Shown: one piece after another, positions 1-5,292 of the stretch
Layout: the number at the start of each line of letters is the position of its first letter
Position numbering within the stretch: position 1 is the stretch's first letter
Assembly (NCBI GenBank): GCA_022616655.1
Contig: JAKEEJ010000189.1
Span: 1-6,083 of the forward strand
Source: Nevskiales bacterium
Lineage (GTDB): Bacteria > Pseudomonadota > Gammaproteobacteria > Nevskiales > Nevskiaceae
Length of the DNA stretch: 6,083 bases
Direction: 5' to 3'
The notes under the pieces: model-generated
Database searches by the model: none
Told to the model about the DNA's origin: nothing
Seen by the model: the letters and a program-made list of their open reading frames with translations, nothing else
Program-made: the position numbers and the translations under genes

Positions 1-92
1 AACGGCAGGCAGATCGCCGTACCGCCTTCGGCTTCAATCAACCGGCACAGATTTTCCGACTGGTGCGCCGGGCGGGTAACGAGTACGCGCAC
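1..92 (-). CDS. hemD: Uroporphyrinogen-III synthase, N-terminal fragment (cut by window edge)
   Basis: HemD cyclises hydroxymethylbilane to uroporphyrinogen III with inversion of ring D, directly after HemC. The 30 complete codons visible from the GTG at 92 begin [15 protein letters not shown] and continue with LIEAEGG, the usual opening of HemD (the VLVTRP strand, then the first helix). The rest lies outside the window. The segment is in the same frame as hemC with no stop between, so it may be the C-terminal half of a fusion. It may also start on its own: GGGGAGG (104-98) sits 5 nt before the GTG. The start at 92 was chosen because of that site and because HemD proteins normally begin a few residues before the VTRP motif. 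The call rests on a short N-terminal motif plus the usual hemC-hemD order. Confidence 0.72.
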   Translation of the reverse strand, partial: MRVLVTRPAHQSENLCRLIEAEGGTAICLP

Positions 93-857
93 TCCCGCCT
101 CCCCAATCACGGCATGACCGGCCACGGGCACGGTGCAGGCACCGCCCAGACGGGCGTTCAGCGCACGTTCGGCGGTCAACCGCGTCGCGCTGAGCGGATC
201 GTTCAGGGGCGTCAACCGGCGGCGCGTCACTTCGTCATTCTCGCGGCATTCAATCCCGATAATGCCCTGACCGATGGCCGGCACGAAGCGCTCCACGTCC
301 AGGGCCTCCCGGATGCGCGCCGACAGACCCAGACGCCGGAGTCCGGCGCAGGCCAGCAGTACGGCATCGCAGCGACCTTCGTCGAGCCGCGTCAGACGGG
401 TGCCGACGTTGCCGCGCAGATCCAGCATCTGCAGATCGGGACGCTCCGCGCGCAACTGCGCCTGGCGCCTCAGGCTCGAGGTTCCCACGCACGCGCCGCT
501 GGGCAGCTCCCGGAGCGTTCCGGCACAACCCGACACAAAGGCGTCGCGCGGGTCTTCGGCGGGCAGAAATGCCGTGAAACACAGGCCGCCCGGTCCGGCG
601 ACCGGCACGTCTTTCATGGAGTGCGCGGCCAGATCGGCGCGCCCTTCAAGCAGGGCTTCCTCGAGCTCCTTGACGAACAGGCCCTTGCCGCCGGCACCGG
701 CCAGCGGCCGTTCCAGCCAGCGATCGCCGGTGGTGATCAGCGGCACCAGCTCGACACCAAGATCCGGGTACACGGATTCCAGTCGCGTCTTTACGTGACC
801 GGCCTGCCACAGGGCCAGCGCACTCTGGCGCGTGGCGATCCGCAAGACCGCCGTCAC
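1..857 (-). CDS. hemC: Porphobilinogen deaminase (hydroxymethylbilane synthase), domain 3 truncated and running in frame into HemD; partial at window edge
   Basis: HemC joins four porphobilinogens into hydroxymethylbilane, a cytosolic step of heme and siroheme synthesis. Translation from the GTG at 857 begins [20 protein letters not shown], a typical HemC start. Family landmarks are present: R10 and S12, the catalytic aspartate D83 in HSMKDVP (79-85), [11 protein letters not shown] with its paired arginines, the PAIGQG loop, and the dipyrromethane-binding cysteine C241 in [11 protein letters not shown]. Domains 1 and 2 look complete. After GHAVIGEAG (to residue 255) the frame does not continue into the usual domain-3 remainder, roughly 55-60 residues. 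It goes straight into [11 protein letters not shown], a HemD N-terminus, and stays open to base 1. The GTG start overlaps the algR stop (GTGA), so translation is probably coupled. Family and frame are certain. Whether the truncation is biological, and whether the product is active, cannot be decided here. Confidence 0.9.
   Translation of the reverse strand, partial: MTAVLRIATRQSALALWQAGHVKTRLESVYPDLGVELVPLITTGDRWLERPLAGAGGKGLFVKELEEALLEGRADLAAHSMKDVPVAGPGGLCFTAFLPAEDPRDAFVSGCAGTLRELPSGACVGTSSLRRQAQLRAERPDLQMLDLRGNVGTRLTRLDEGRCDAVLLACAGLRRLGLSARIREALDVERFVPAIGQGIIGIECRENDEVTRRRLTPLNDPLSATRLTAERALNARLGGACTVPVAGHAVIGEAGVRVLVTRPAHQSENLCRLIEAEGGTAICLP
98..104 (-). promoter_or_regulatory. Candidate ribosome binding site for hemD inside the hemC frame
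   Basis: On the minus strand GGGGAGG is followed by a 5-nt spacer and a GTG (92-90) exactly where similarity changes from HemC to HemD. It is a stronger Shine-Dalgarno match than those in front of algZ, algR or hemC. It may be the original hemD initiation site, which would make the fused reading frame a run-on rather than the only route to HemD. Confidence 0.45.
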
Positions 858-1603
858 GGAACCTGCTGGTTTTTGATGAGAAAACGCCGCACCTCCGCCA
901 CGCGCCGGCGCGACACCGGCAGGGAAACGGCCGCATGACGCAGGCGCACGAGGTGGGACTCCGGATCGGCCCCGTGCTCCAGGCTCACGATGAAACGCGT
1001 CGCCGCCAGCACTTTGCGGTGGATGCGCAGAAACCAGGGGGTAAAATCCTGCTCCAGGGTTTTGAGCGATTCTTCGATGAGCACCTCGCCGTGCAGATGA
1101 TGCACGACGGTGTATTTATTGTCGGCCTGGAAATAAACAATGTCCTCCGCCGTCACGCGTACCAGACCGTCGCGGGTATTGGCCAGCACGAATTCGCGCT
1201 GCGGCCGTGCGGCCGCGTTGGCCGCCAGTTCCAGCTGCGTGGCCCGGCTGGGACGGCGCGCCCGCTGCAGGGCCTCCAGCAGCTTTTCCTTGCGGACGGG
1301 CTTGAGCAGATAGGCCGTGGCGCTGGCGTCAAAGGCCGACACGGCATACTCGGAAAAGGCCGTTGTAAAGACAACCGCCGGCGGCATCTTCTCCAGCGCC
1401 AGCCGGTGCGCCACCTGCAACCCGTCCAGGCCCGGCATGCGGATGTCCAGCAGCACCAGATCCGGCTGCTGGGCGCGGATCACCTCCAGCGCGTGGGCAC
1501 CGTCGCCGGCTTCGCCCACCACTTCGTAACCGGGGAATTCACCCAGCAGCCGCCGCAGGCGCTCGCGCGCCAGCGGCTCGTCGTCCACGATGACCACTTT
1601 CAT
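854..1603 (-). CDS. algR: LytTR-family response regulator, AlgR type
   Basis: This is a two-component response regulator that binds DNA through a LytTR domain. The receiver domain (about residues 1-118) shows the acidic pair D7-D8, phosphoacceptor D53 in LLDIRMPG, T81 and K101 in LLKPVR. The LytTR domain spans about 137-245, with [20 protein letters not shown] and the closing [16 protein letters not shown]. Total length is 249, as for Pseudomonas AlgR, which it also resembles in DEPLARERL and [13 protein letters not shown]. The ATG at 1603 overlaps the kinase stop (ATGA), and the stop at 854-856 overlaps the hemC GTG, so three genes are probably translationally coupled. In Pseudomonas, AlgR controls alginate, type IV pili and virulence. 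The targets in this organism are unknown, so the symbol reflects family and gene order. Partner kinase: the upstream algZ-like gene. Confidence 0.92.
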   Translation of the reverse strand: MKVVIVDDEPLARERLRRLLGEFPGYEVVGEAGDGAHALEVIRAQQPDLVLLDIRMPGLDGLQVAHRLALEKMPPAVVFTTAFSEYAVSAFDASATAYLLKPVRKEKLLEALQRARRPSRATQLELAANAAARPQREFVLANTRDGLVRVTAEDIVYFQADNKYTVVHHLHGEVLIEESLKTLEQDFTPWFLRIHRKVLAATRFIVSLEHGADPESHLVRLRHAAVSLPVSRRRVAEVRRFLIKNQQVP

Positions 1604-2649
1604 GCGTTCTTCACCACCGGCAAATGCAGGCGCGCCACATACTGCGCGCCCTCTTCGCCAAGCTCCAGTCGGGCCTGGTCGCCGTAAATGAGCGCAAGAC
1701 GCTGGACAATATTGTCCACTGCCAGACGCTGGCCTTCGTGGGACGCGGCATCAGCGTCGGGGCGGGAGTTGCTCACCTCAATTCGCAGCATTGCCTCCTG
1801 GCGGTGCGCGGCAATCCGCACTGAACCGACGCCGGAACCCCGTTCAACGCCATGGTAGATGGCATTTTCCACCAGCGGCTGAACCGACAATAACGGCACG
1901 TCGAGCCGAGTGGTGTCCTCCGCAATGTCCCAGTGTACGTTCAGGCGTTCTCCGAGACGGGCCTGCTCGATGCGCAGATAAGCACGCGCCAGCGCCAGCT
2001 CGCTGTCCAGCGGGACCAGCCGGCTGCGTGCCTCCAGGCTGGCGCGCAGCAATTCGGACATGTCCTCAATCAGGCGCTCGGCCTCCTCGGGCTTCGAACC
2101 GACCAGCGCGGCGATGCTGTTGAGGCTGTTGAACAGAAAGTGAGGCCGGATGCGCGCCTGCAGGGCCTGGTAGCGCAGATCGCCTTCCGCACGCAGCTGC
2201 TGACGCCACTGGTGCTGCACCCAGAACAACCGCAGCACGAGCAGCGAAACCACCGCCCCGATGATCAGATGGCGGAACAGGAAACTGATCCGCGACTCCG
2301 GATTCACGGCAAACCCGGGGTCCACGTGCGGCAGGATTTCATAGCCCGCGGCGCTGATGGCGCCATTGATCACCACCAACAGGACCCAGGACACCAGGAA
2401 CATGACCTGAACAGGCGCATGCCGCAGTTGCTGGCGCGCGGCGTACAAACCCGCCGCGCTGCACAGGCCCATGCATTGCAGGTACAGCGACAACAGGATG
2501 AAGCGCTCCAGCACGTCGGGATGAATCCCGGCGGCCAGGGTTAACACCACCGCGACCAGTTCCAGGATGAACACCAGCAGCACCAGGGACTGCCATCGGT
2601 TGAAATCCGGGATCAGTTCGCGGGCAGCTTCCGCTTGTTGGGGTTCCAT
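1600..2649 (-). CDS. algZ: Membrane sensor histidine kinase of the LytS/AlgZ (FimS) family
   Basis: This is the probable partner kinase of the adjacent AlgR-type regulator. Four hydrophobic segments lie at about residues 20-41, 49-73, 82-104 and 122-145, with only short loops between them, so there is no large periplasmic sensor domain. The His_kinase-type phosphoacceptor region contains RIRPHFLFNSLNSI with H170. The ATPase part shows the N-box SVQPLVENAIYHGVE with N262 and a late G-box-like LAVDNIVQRLALIYG. The second glycine of the usual GxG is arginine (GQRLAVDN), which I believe is common in the AlgZ branch. The protein is 349 residues, normal for the family. The ATG at 2649 follows a weak AAGG about 10 nt upstream. 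It is divergent from argH and first in the operon. The signal sensed cannot be read from the sequence. Confidence 0.9.
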   Translation of the reverse strand: MEPQQAEAARELIPDFNRWQSLVLLVFILELVAVVLTLAAGIHPDVLERFILLSLYLQCMGLCSAAGLYAARQQLRHAPVQVMFLVSWVLLVVINGAISAAGYEILPHVDPGFAVNPESRISFLFRHLIIGAVVSLLVLRLFWVQHQWRQQLRAEGDLRYQALQARIRPHFLFNSLNSIAALVGSKPEEAERLIEDMSELLRASLEARSRLVPLDSELALARAYLRIEQARLGERLNVHWDIAEDTTRLDVPLLSVQPLVENAIYHGVERGSGVGSVRIAAHRQEAMLRIEVSNSRPDADAASHEGQRLAVDNIVQRLALIYGDQARLELGEEGAQYVARLHLPVVKNA

Positions 2650-2719
2650 GTACGGCTAACCTTGGCGCGTGACCGGCCCAGGGTCAAGCAGCGCCTTAGC
2701 CCGTTATACTGCGTGGCCT
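2650..2719. promoter_or_regulatory. Divergent algZ/argH intergenic promoter region
   Basis: These 70 bp must carry the start signals of both the algZ operon (leftward) and argH (rightward). On the minus strand TTGACC (2687-2682) resembles a -35 box, but no good -10 lies 16-18 nt further on. An imperfect operator-like inverted repeat, TGACC (2670-2674) and GGTCA (2682-2686), has half-site centres 12 bp apart. I see no recognisable ArgR box and no AlgU-type promoter. Confidence 0.45.
2705..2710 (+). promoter_or_regulatory. Probable -10 box of argH
   Basis: TATACT matches the sigma-70 -10 consensus at 5 of 6 positions. With an 18-nt spacer the -35 position reads GGGTCA (2681-2686), a weak match. 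Transcription should begin near 2716-2718, only a few bases before the argH ATG at 2720, leaving no room for a Shine-Dalgarno sequence; none is visible. Confidence 0.5.
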
Positions 2720-4117
2720 ATGAAAAAGGCCCGCAACAAAAAGCCCCAAAAACTCTGGGGCGGGCGGTTCGCCGGAGCCACGGACAGCGGCGTCGAAACC
2801 TTCACCGAATCGGTCAGCCTGGACTGGCGGCTGTGGCCCTACGACATCGCCGGCTCCATCGCCCACGCCCGCATGCTGGGCAAGACCGGGGTGCTGACCG
2901 CCGCCGAATCCGGAAAAATCGTGGCGGGACTCGAATCCATCCGGCGCGAGATCGAGGCGGGTCGTTTTGAATGGGATCCGGCGCTGGAAGACGTGCACAT
3001 GAACATCGAGGCACGCCTGACGCGCCGCATCGGCACGGCCGGCAAACGTTTGCACACCGGCCGGTCGCGCAACGATCAGGTCGCCACCGACCTGCGGCTG
3101 TTCGTGCGCGAGGCGATTGACGGGCTGATCGTCCAGCTCGAGGCACTGGGCGACGGGCTGCTGGACCTCGCGGAACGCGAAGCCGACACGATCATGCCCG
3201 GGTTCACCCATCTGCAGATTGCACAGCCGGTGACCCTGGGACACCACCTGCTGGCCTGGCGCGAAATGCTGTGGCGCGACCGCGCGCGCCTGCTCGACGC
3301 GCGCAAACGGGTCAATGTGCTGCCCCTGGGCAGCGCCGCCCTGGCCGGCACCTCGTTCCCCATTGACCGTGCCTACAGCGCGAAACTGCTGGGTTTCGAG
3401 GCCGTGTCCGAAAACTCTCTGGACGCCGTGTCCGATCGCGATTTTGCCATTGAATTCTGCGGCGCCTGTGCCCTGCTGATGGTGCACCTGTCGCGCTGGA
3501 GCGAGGAGCTGATCCTGTGGAGCAGCCCGCTGTTCGGCTTCATCGAGCTGCCCGACCGTTACTGCACCGGCTCGTCCATCATGCCGCAGAAGAAAAATCC
3601 GGACGTGCCGGAACTGGTGCGCGGCAAATCCGGGCGTGTGATCGGCCATCTCAATGCGCTGCTGGTGCTGATGAAGGCGCAACCTCTGGCGTACAACCGC
3701 GACAACCAGGAAGACAAGCGGCCCGTGTTCGACAGTTACGACACGGTGCGCGACAGCCTGCACGTGCTGACGGGGCTGATCCCTGCCATCCAGGTCAACC
3801 GCGCGGTCTGTCGGGCGGCGGCGGCCGGGGGATTCTCCACGGCCACCGATCTGGCCGATTATCTGGTGCGCAAAGGCCTGCCGTTCCGCGACGCCCACCG
3901 GGCCGTGGGCCGTGCGGTGGCGTACGCCGCCGGCCGGAATCTGGATCTGAAAGACCTGAGTCTGGCCGAACTCAAACGCTTTGCCGCAGCGACGGAACGC
4001 GACGTTTACAAATTTCTGACCCCGGAAGGGTCGGTCGCTGCCCGCCGGCATCCGGGGGGCACCGCGCCCGATCAGGTGCGCGCCGCCGTCCGCCGGGCCC
4101 GGCGGACGCGTTCTTGA
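2720..4117 (+). CDS. argH: Argininosuccinate lyase
   Basis: ArgH splits argininosuccinate into arginine and fumarate, the last step of arginine synthesis; it is a cytosolic homotetramer of the fumarase/aspartase superfamily. The protein has 465 residues, the usual length. Early [16 protein letters not shown] (112-120), TH at 163-164 in [11 protein letters not shown], and the superfamily signature [12 protein letters not shown] (284-295) with the catalytic serine loop are all present, as is the late [11 protein letters not shown]. The frame is open to a GTG at 2669, but the ATG at 2720 is preferred because the family begins close to KLWGGRF and the upstream codons overlap the likely promoter. 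No Shine-Dalgarno precedes it. The last codons (VRRARRTRS) coincide with a strong palindrome. It is divergent from algZ, as in Pseudomonas, and convergent with the next gene. Confidence 0.97.
   Translation: MKKARNKKPQKLWGGRFAGATDSGVETFTESVSLDWRLWPYDIAGSIAHARMLGKTGVLTAAESGKIVAGLESIRREIEAGRFEWDPALEDVHMNIEARLTRRIGTAGKRLHTGRSRNDQVATDLRLFVREAIDGLIVQLEALGDGLLDLAEREADTIMPGFTHLQIAQPVTLGHHLLAWREMLWRDRARLLDARKRVNVLPLGSAALAGTSFPIDRAYSAKLLGFEAVSENSLDAVSDRDFAIEFCGACALLMVHLSRWSEELILWSSPLFGFIELPDRYCTGSSIMPQKKNPDVPELVRGKSGRVIGHLNALLVLMKAQPLAYNRDNQEDKRPVFDSYDTVRDSLHVLTGLIPAIQVNRAVCRAAAAGGFSTATDLADYLVRKGLPFRDAHRAVGRAVAYAAGRNLDLKDLSLAELKRFAAATERDVYKFLTPEGSVAARRHPGGTAPDQVRAAVRRARRTRS
4087..4108. repeat. Perfect 22-bp palindrome inside the argH 3' end
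   Basis: CGTCCGCCG (4087-4095) and CGGCGGACG (4100-4108) flank GGCC, allowing a 9-bp, almost all GC hairpin with a four-base loop within the last codons of argH. On the plus strand it is followed by CGTTCTTGA, only a poor T-tract; on the minus strand there is none. It lies 25-46 bases past the stop of the convergent gene, so it could act as an imperfect shared 3' end or an RNA-stabilising hairpin. The structure is certain; the role is inferred. Confidence 0.6.
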
Positions 4118-4131
4118 GAGGATAGCGTCCG
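4103..4131. repeat. Alternative inverted repeat across the argH/4133 convergent junction
   Basis: CGGACGC (4103-4109) can pair with GCGTCCG (4125-4131) across a 15-nt loop that includes the argH stop codon. The left arm is also used by the palindrome at 4087-4108, so the two hairpins are mutually exclusive. The whole 15-bp gap between the two stop codons is taken up by this loop and its right arm. Confidence 0.4.
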
Positions 4132-4132
4132 G

Positions 4133-4858
4133 TTACTGCGCCGCCGGCACCGACAGAGCGACAAACCGCCGGTCCCATTCGTCGCGCAGGGCTTTCAATC
4201 TCAGGTCCTGCCAGATGGCAATAGGCTTGCTCCGCAATTTTTGGCCGACTTCGGAGGTGGCGAAGTGCACGTTGCTGAACAGTTGCAGGTCGCCGGCCGT
4301 CTGCACGACACGGCCATTGTGGTCGGGGGTAAGCCGGGCGTCATAGGCACGCAATACCCCAACGTAGGCCACCGGATCGGACGGCACGAATTTGAACTCG
4401 TAGAGCCGGTCGTTGAAAAATTCCAGAGTGAGCTCACCGGTCACGTCGAGGTGCTGGTACGCCGGCGCCACGAGGGTATCGCGGTCGCCGGGCGGGTACT
4501 TCTCGCTGGGCGGCGTGCGCAGCGGCGTGACGGTGTACTTTACTTCTGCAGCATCGAGCGTCTGGCGCACGGCCCTGACCGACTGATAACTCTTGAAACC
4601 GCCGGGGAAGCGCACCGGGTCGGGCATGCTTTCCGTGAAGCGTTCTTTCTCGGGATGGTCGGCGACCTTCGCGACGCGCACATCGCTGACGGCCGTCCCA
4701 CGGTTGTGAAATCCGCGGAGGCGATTTTCGAAATTAAAGCTGGGCAGCGGCCAGTTCAACCAGGTGCCGATAAAATACACGGCGACGCCCAGCGCCATCC
4801 AGCGCAAGGGTTTCCACCGTCTCCACCATCGGGGGGGTTGCAGAAAGGACCAGTCCAT
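4133..4858 (-). CDS. Unrecognised membrane-anchored protein with Trp/Arg-rich N-terminus
   Basis: I do not recognise this 241-residue protein. The N-terminus is rich in tryptophan and arginine (W3, W11, W12, W15, W20; R10, R13, R14, R19) and leads into one hydrophobic segment at about 21-38. With positive charges before it, this suggests an inner-membrane anchor, N-terminus in the cytoplasm and the other 200 residues in the periplasm. There is no lipobox and no cysteine anywhere. The exported part has alternating strand-like stretches (LDVTGELTLEFFNDRLYEFKFVP) but no motif I can name. The ATG at 4858 lacks a Shine-Dalgarno; a -10-like TAAGAT (minus strand, 4870-4865) ends 6 bases before it. 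The smooth protein-like composition and convergence with argH support a real gene. The overlapping plus-strand frame at 4241-5029 is taken as a shadow. Confidence 0.75.
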   Translation of the reverse strand: MDWSFLQPPRWWRRWKPLRWMALGVAVYFIGTWLNWPLPSFNFENRLRGFHNRGTAVSDVRVAKVADHPEKERFTESMPDPVRFPGGFKSYQSVRAVRQTLDAAEVKYTVTPLRTPPSEKYPPGDRDTLVAPAYQHLDVTGELTLEFFNDRLYEFKFVPSDPVAYVGVLRAYDARLTPDHNGRVVQTAGDLQLFSNVHFATSEVGQKLRSKPIAIWQDLRLKALRDEWDRRFVALSVPAAQ

Positions 4859-4864
4859 GGCGTT

Positions 4865-4870
4865 ATCTTA
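4865..4870 (-). promoter_or_regulatory. Possible -10 box of the 4133-4858 gene
   Basis: TAAGAT on the minus strand ends 6 bases before the ATG at 4858, which would put the transcript start almost on the start codon. No good -35 lies 16-18 bases upstream, so the support is limited to position and a 4 of 6 match. Confidence 0.25.
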
Positions 4871-4914
4871 GAGCGTGTTGACAATTGCCGCACCGGCTCC
4901 AGACCCCTTCCCGT

Positions 4915-4946
4915 GAAAAAATACCGGCCCGTGAGAAATGCGGGCC
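4915..4946 (-). terminator. Terminator-like hairpin on the minus strand
   Basis: Read on the minus strand, GGCCCG (4946-4941) and CGGGCC (4931-4926) form a 6-bp all-GC stem with a 9-nt loop, followed by GGTA and six T (4920-4915). This is the form of a Rho-independent terminator. No minus-strand gene lies just upstream; only the antisense of rubredoxin does. It may stop antisense transcription or act as an attenuator in a longer leader of the membrane-protein gene. Confidence 0.4.
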
Positions 4947-5025
4947 AAAGCCGTAAAATCCGCCGGACGACGGCGTTTCGGCGGGGGCGTCGCGCTTTTC
5001 TTTATCCGTTTGATGAGTTGCCTGT

Positions 5026-5199
5026 ATGAAAAAATGGCGTTGCCTGATCTGCGACTTCGAATATGACGAAGCCAGGGGCCTGCCGGAAGAGGGGATTGCC
5101 CCCGGCACGCGCTGGGAGGACATTCCCGACACCTGGACCTGCCCCGACTGCGGGGCATCCAAAGCGGATTTCCAGATGGTTGAAGTGGCCTCCGCCTGA
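5026..5199 (+). CDS. rubA: Rubredoxin
   Basis: This is a 57-residue one-iron electron-transfer protein. It begins [18 protein letters not shown] and shows the two knuckles that bind a single Fe(SCys)4 centre: C6-x2-C9 (CLIC) and C39-x2-C42 (CPDC), plus the family's [18 protein letters not shown]. Length and motif spacing are those of the classical short rubredoxin, without fused domains. It is cytosolic, with no signal peptide. Partners in proteobacteria include rubredoxin reductases, alkane hydroxylases and oxidative-stress enzymes; none is visible here, so the partner is unknown. The ATG at 5026 is preceded only by a weak GATGAG-like ribosome site. The next gene, pntA, begins 89 bp downstream on the same strand and may be cotranscribed. 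The symbol is by family only. Confidence 0.93.
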   Translation: MKKWRCLICDFEYDEARGLPEEGIAPGTRWEDIPDTWTCPDCGASKADFQMVEVASA

Positions 5200-5244
5200 A
5201 CAAAGCATCGTCGTCCGAACTTGATCCATCATTTGGAGAGCTCC

Positions 5245-5292
5245 GTGCCCGTTTTCCCGTCTGTTGAAGAAATTCTTCAGGAAAGCCCATGA
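5245..5292 (+). CDS. Candidate 15-codon leader ORF overlapping the pntA start
   Basis: A GTG at 5245 opens a short frame encoding MPVFPSVEEILQESP that ends at TGA 5290-5292, overlapping the pntA ATG as ATGA. GGAGAG (5235-5240) stands at a suitable distance as a Shine-Dalgarno. The arrangement fits translational coupling or a leader peptide controlling pntA. The frame is the same as that of rubredoxin but separated from it by the rubredoxin stop. So short an ORF can occur by chance, and I recognise no family. Confidence 0.35.
   Translation: MPVFPSVEEILQESP
5265..5279. repeat. Short inverted repeat next to the pntA ribosome binding site
   Basis: TGAAGAA and TTCTTCA are perfect 7-bp arms around a central A. 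In DNA this could be a protein-binding site. The one-base centre makes it a poor RNA hairpin unless some pairs open. Its right end touches the AGGAAA ribosome site of pntA (5279-5284). Position suggests control of pntA; function is unproven. Confidence 0.35.

Larger units (their letters stand above)
4859..5025. other. Divergent spacer between unknown membrane gene and rubredoxin
   Basis: This 167-bp region separates two divergent genes. It holds a consensus -35, TTGACA (4878-4883, plus strand), without a matching -10 at 17 bp; a -10-like TAAAAT (4954-4959, plus) without a good -35; a GC hairpin with a T-run on the minus strand (4915-4946); and overlapping CGCCG/CGGCG repeats (4961-4965, 4971-4975, 4979-4983) followed by a T-rich stretch at 4996-5004. 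I find no convincing ORF or RNA gene here. Confidence 0.5.

Noticed and set aside
1..137. Frameshift as the explanation for the missing HemC domain 3
   Set aside because: Only about 45 bases separate the cysteine codon from the HemD motif, too few to hold domain 3 in any frame, so sequence is absent rather than shifted.
63..938. Plus-strand frame of 291 codons opposite hemC
   Set aside because: The minus strand encodes clear HemC; this frame has only low-complexity Arg/Gln/Gly-rich sequence.
935..1687. Plus-strand frame of 250 codons opposite algR
   Set aside because: It is antisense to a clear response regulator, is rich in Gln, Arg and His, and has no motif.
2669..2719. Upstream GTG as the argH start
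   Set aside because: It would add 17 residues not typical of the family and place the likely -10 box TATACT inside the coding region; the ATG at 2720 fits better.
2696..4051. Long minus-strand frame (451 codons) opposite argH
   Set aside because: argH is unmistakable on the plus strand with all catalytic motifs. The antisense frame is rich in His, Gln, Arg and Gly with no recognisable motif, as expected opposite a GC-rich gene.
4878..4883. TTGACA as a complete rubredoxin promoter
   Set aside because: The hexamer 17 bases downstream (AGACCC) is a poor -10, and shifting by one base does not help; kept only as an isolated element.
4241..5029. Plus-strand frame of 262 codons covering the unknown gene and the spacer
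   Set aside because: It has no ribosome site, runs through the terminator-like spacer into the rubredoxin start, and its composition looks like an antisense shadow. The minus-strand frame has a membrane segment and a more protein-like sequence, though I cannot name its family.
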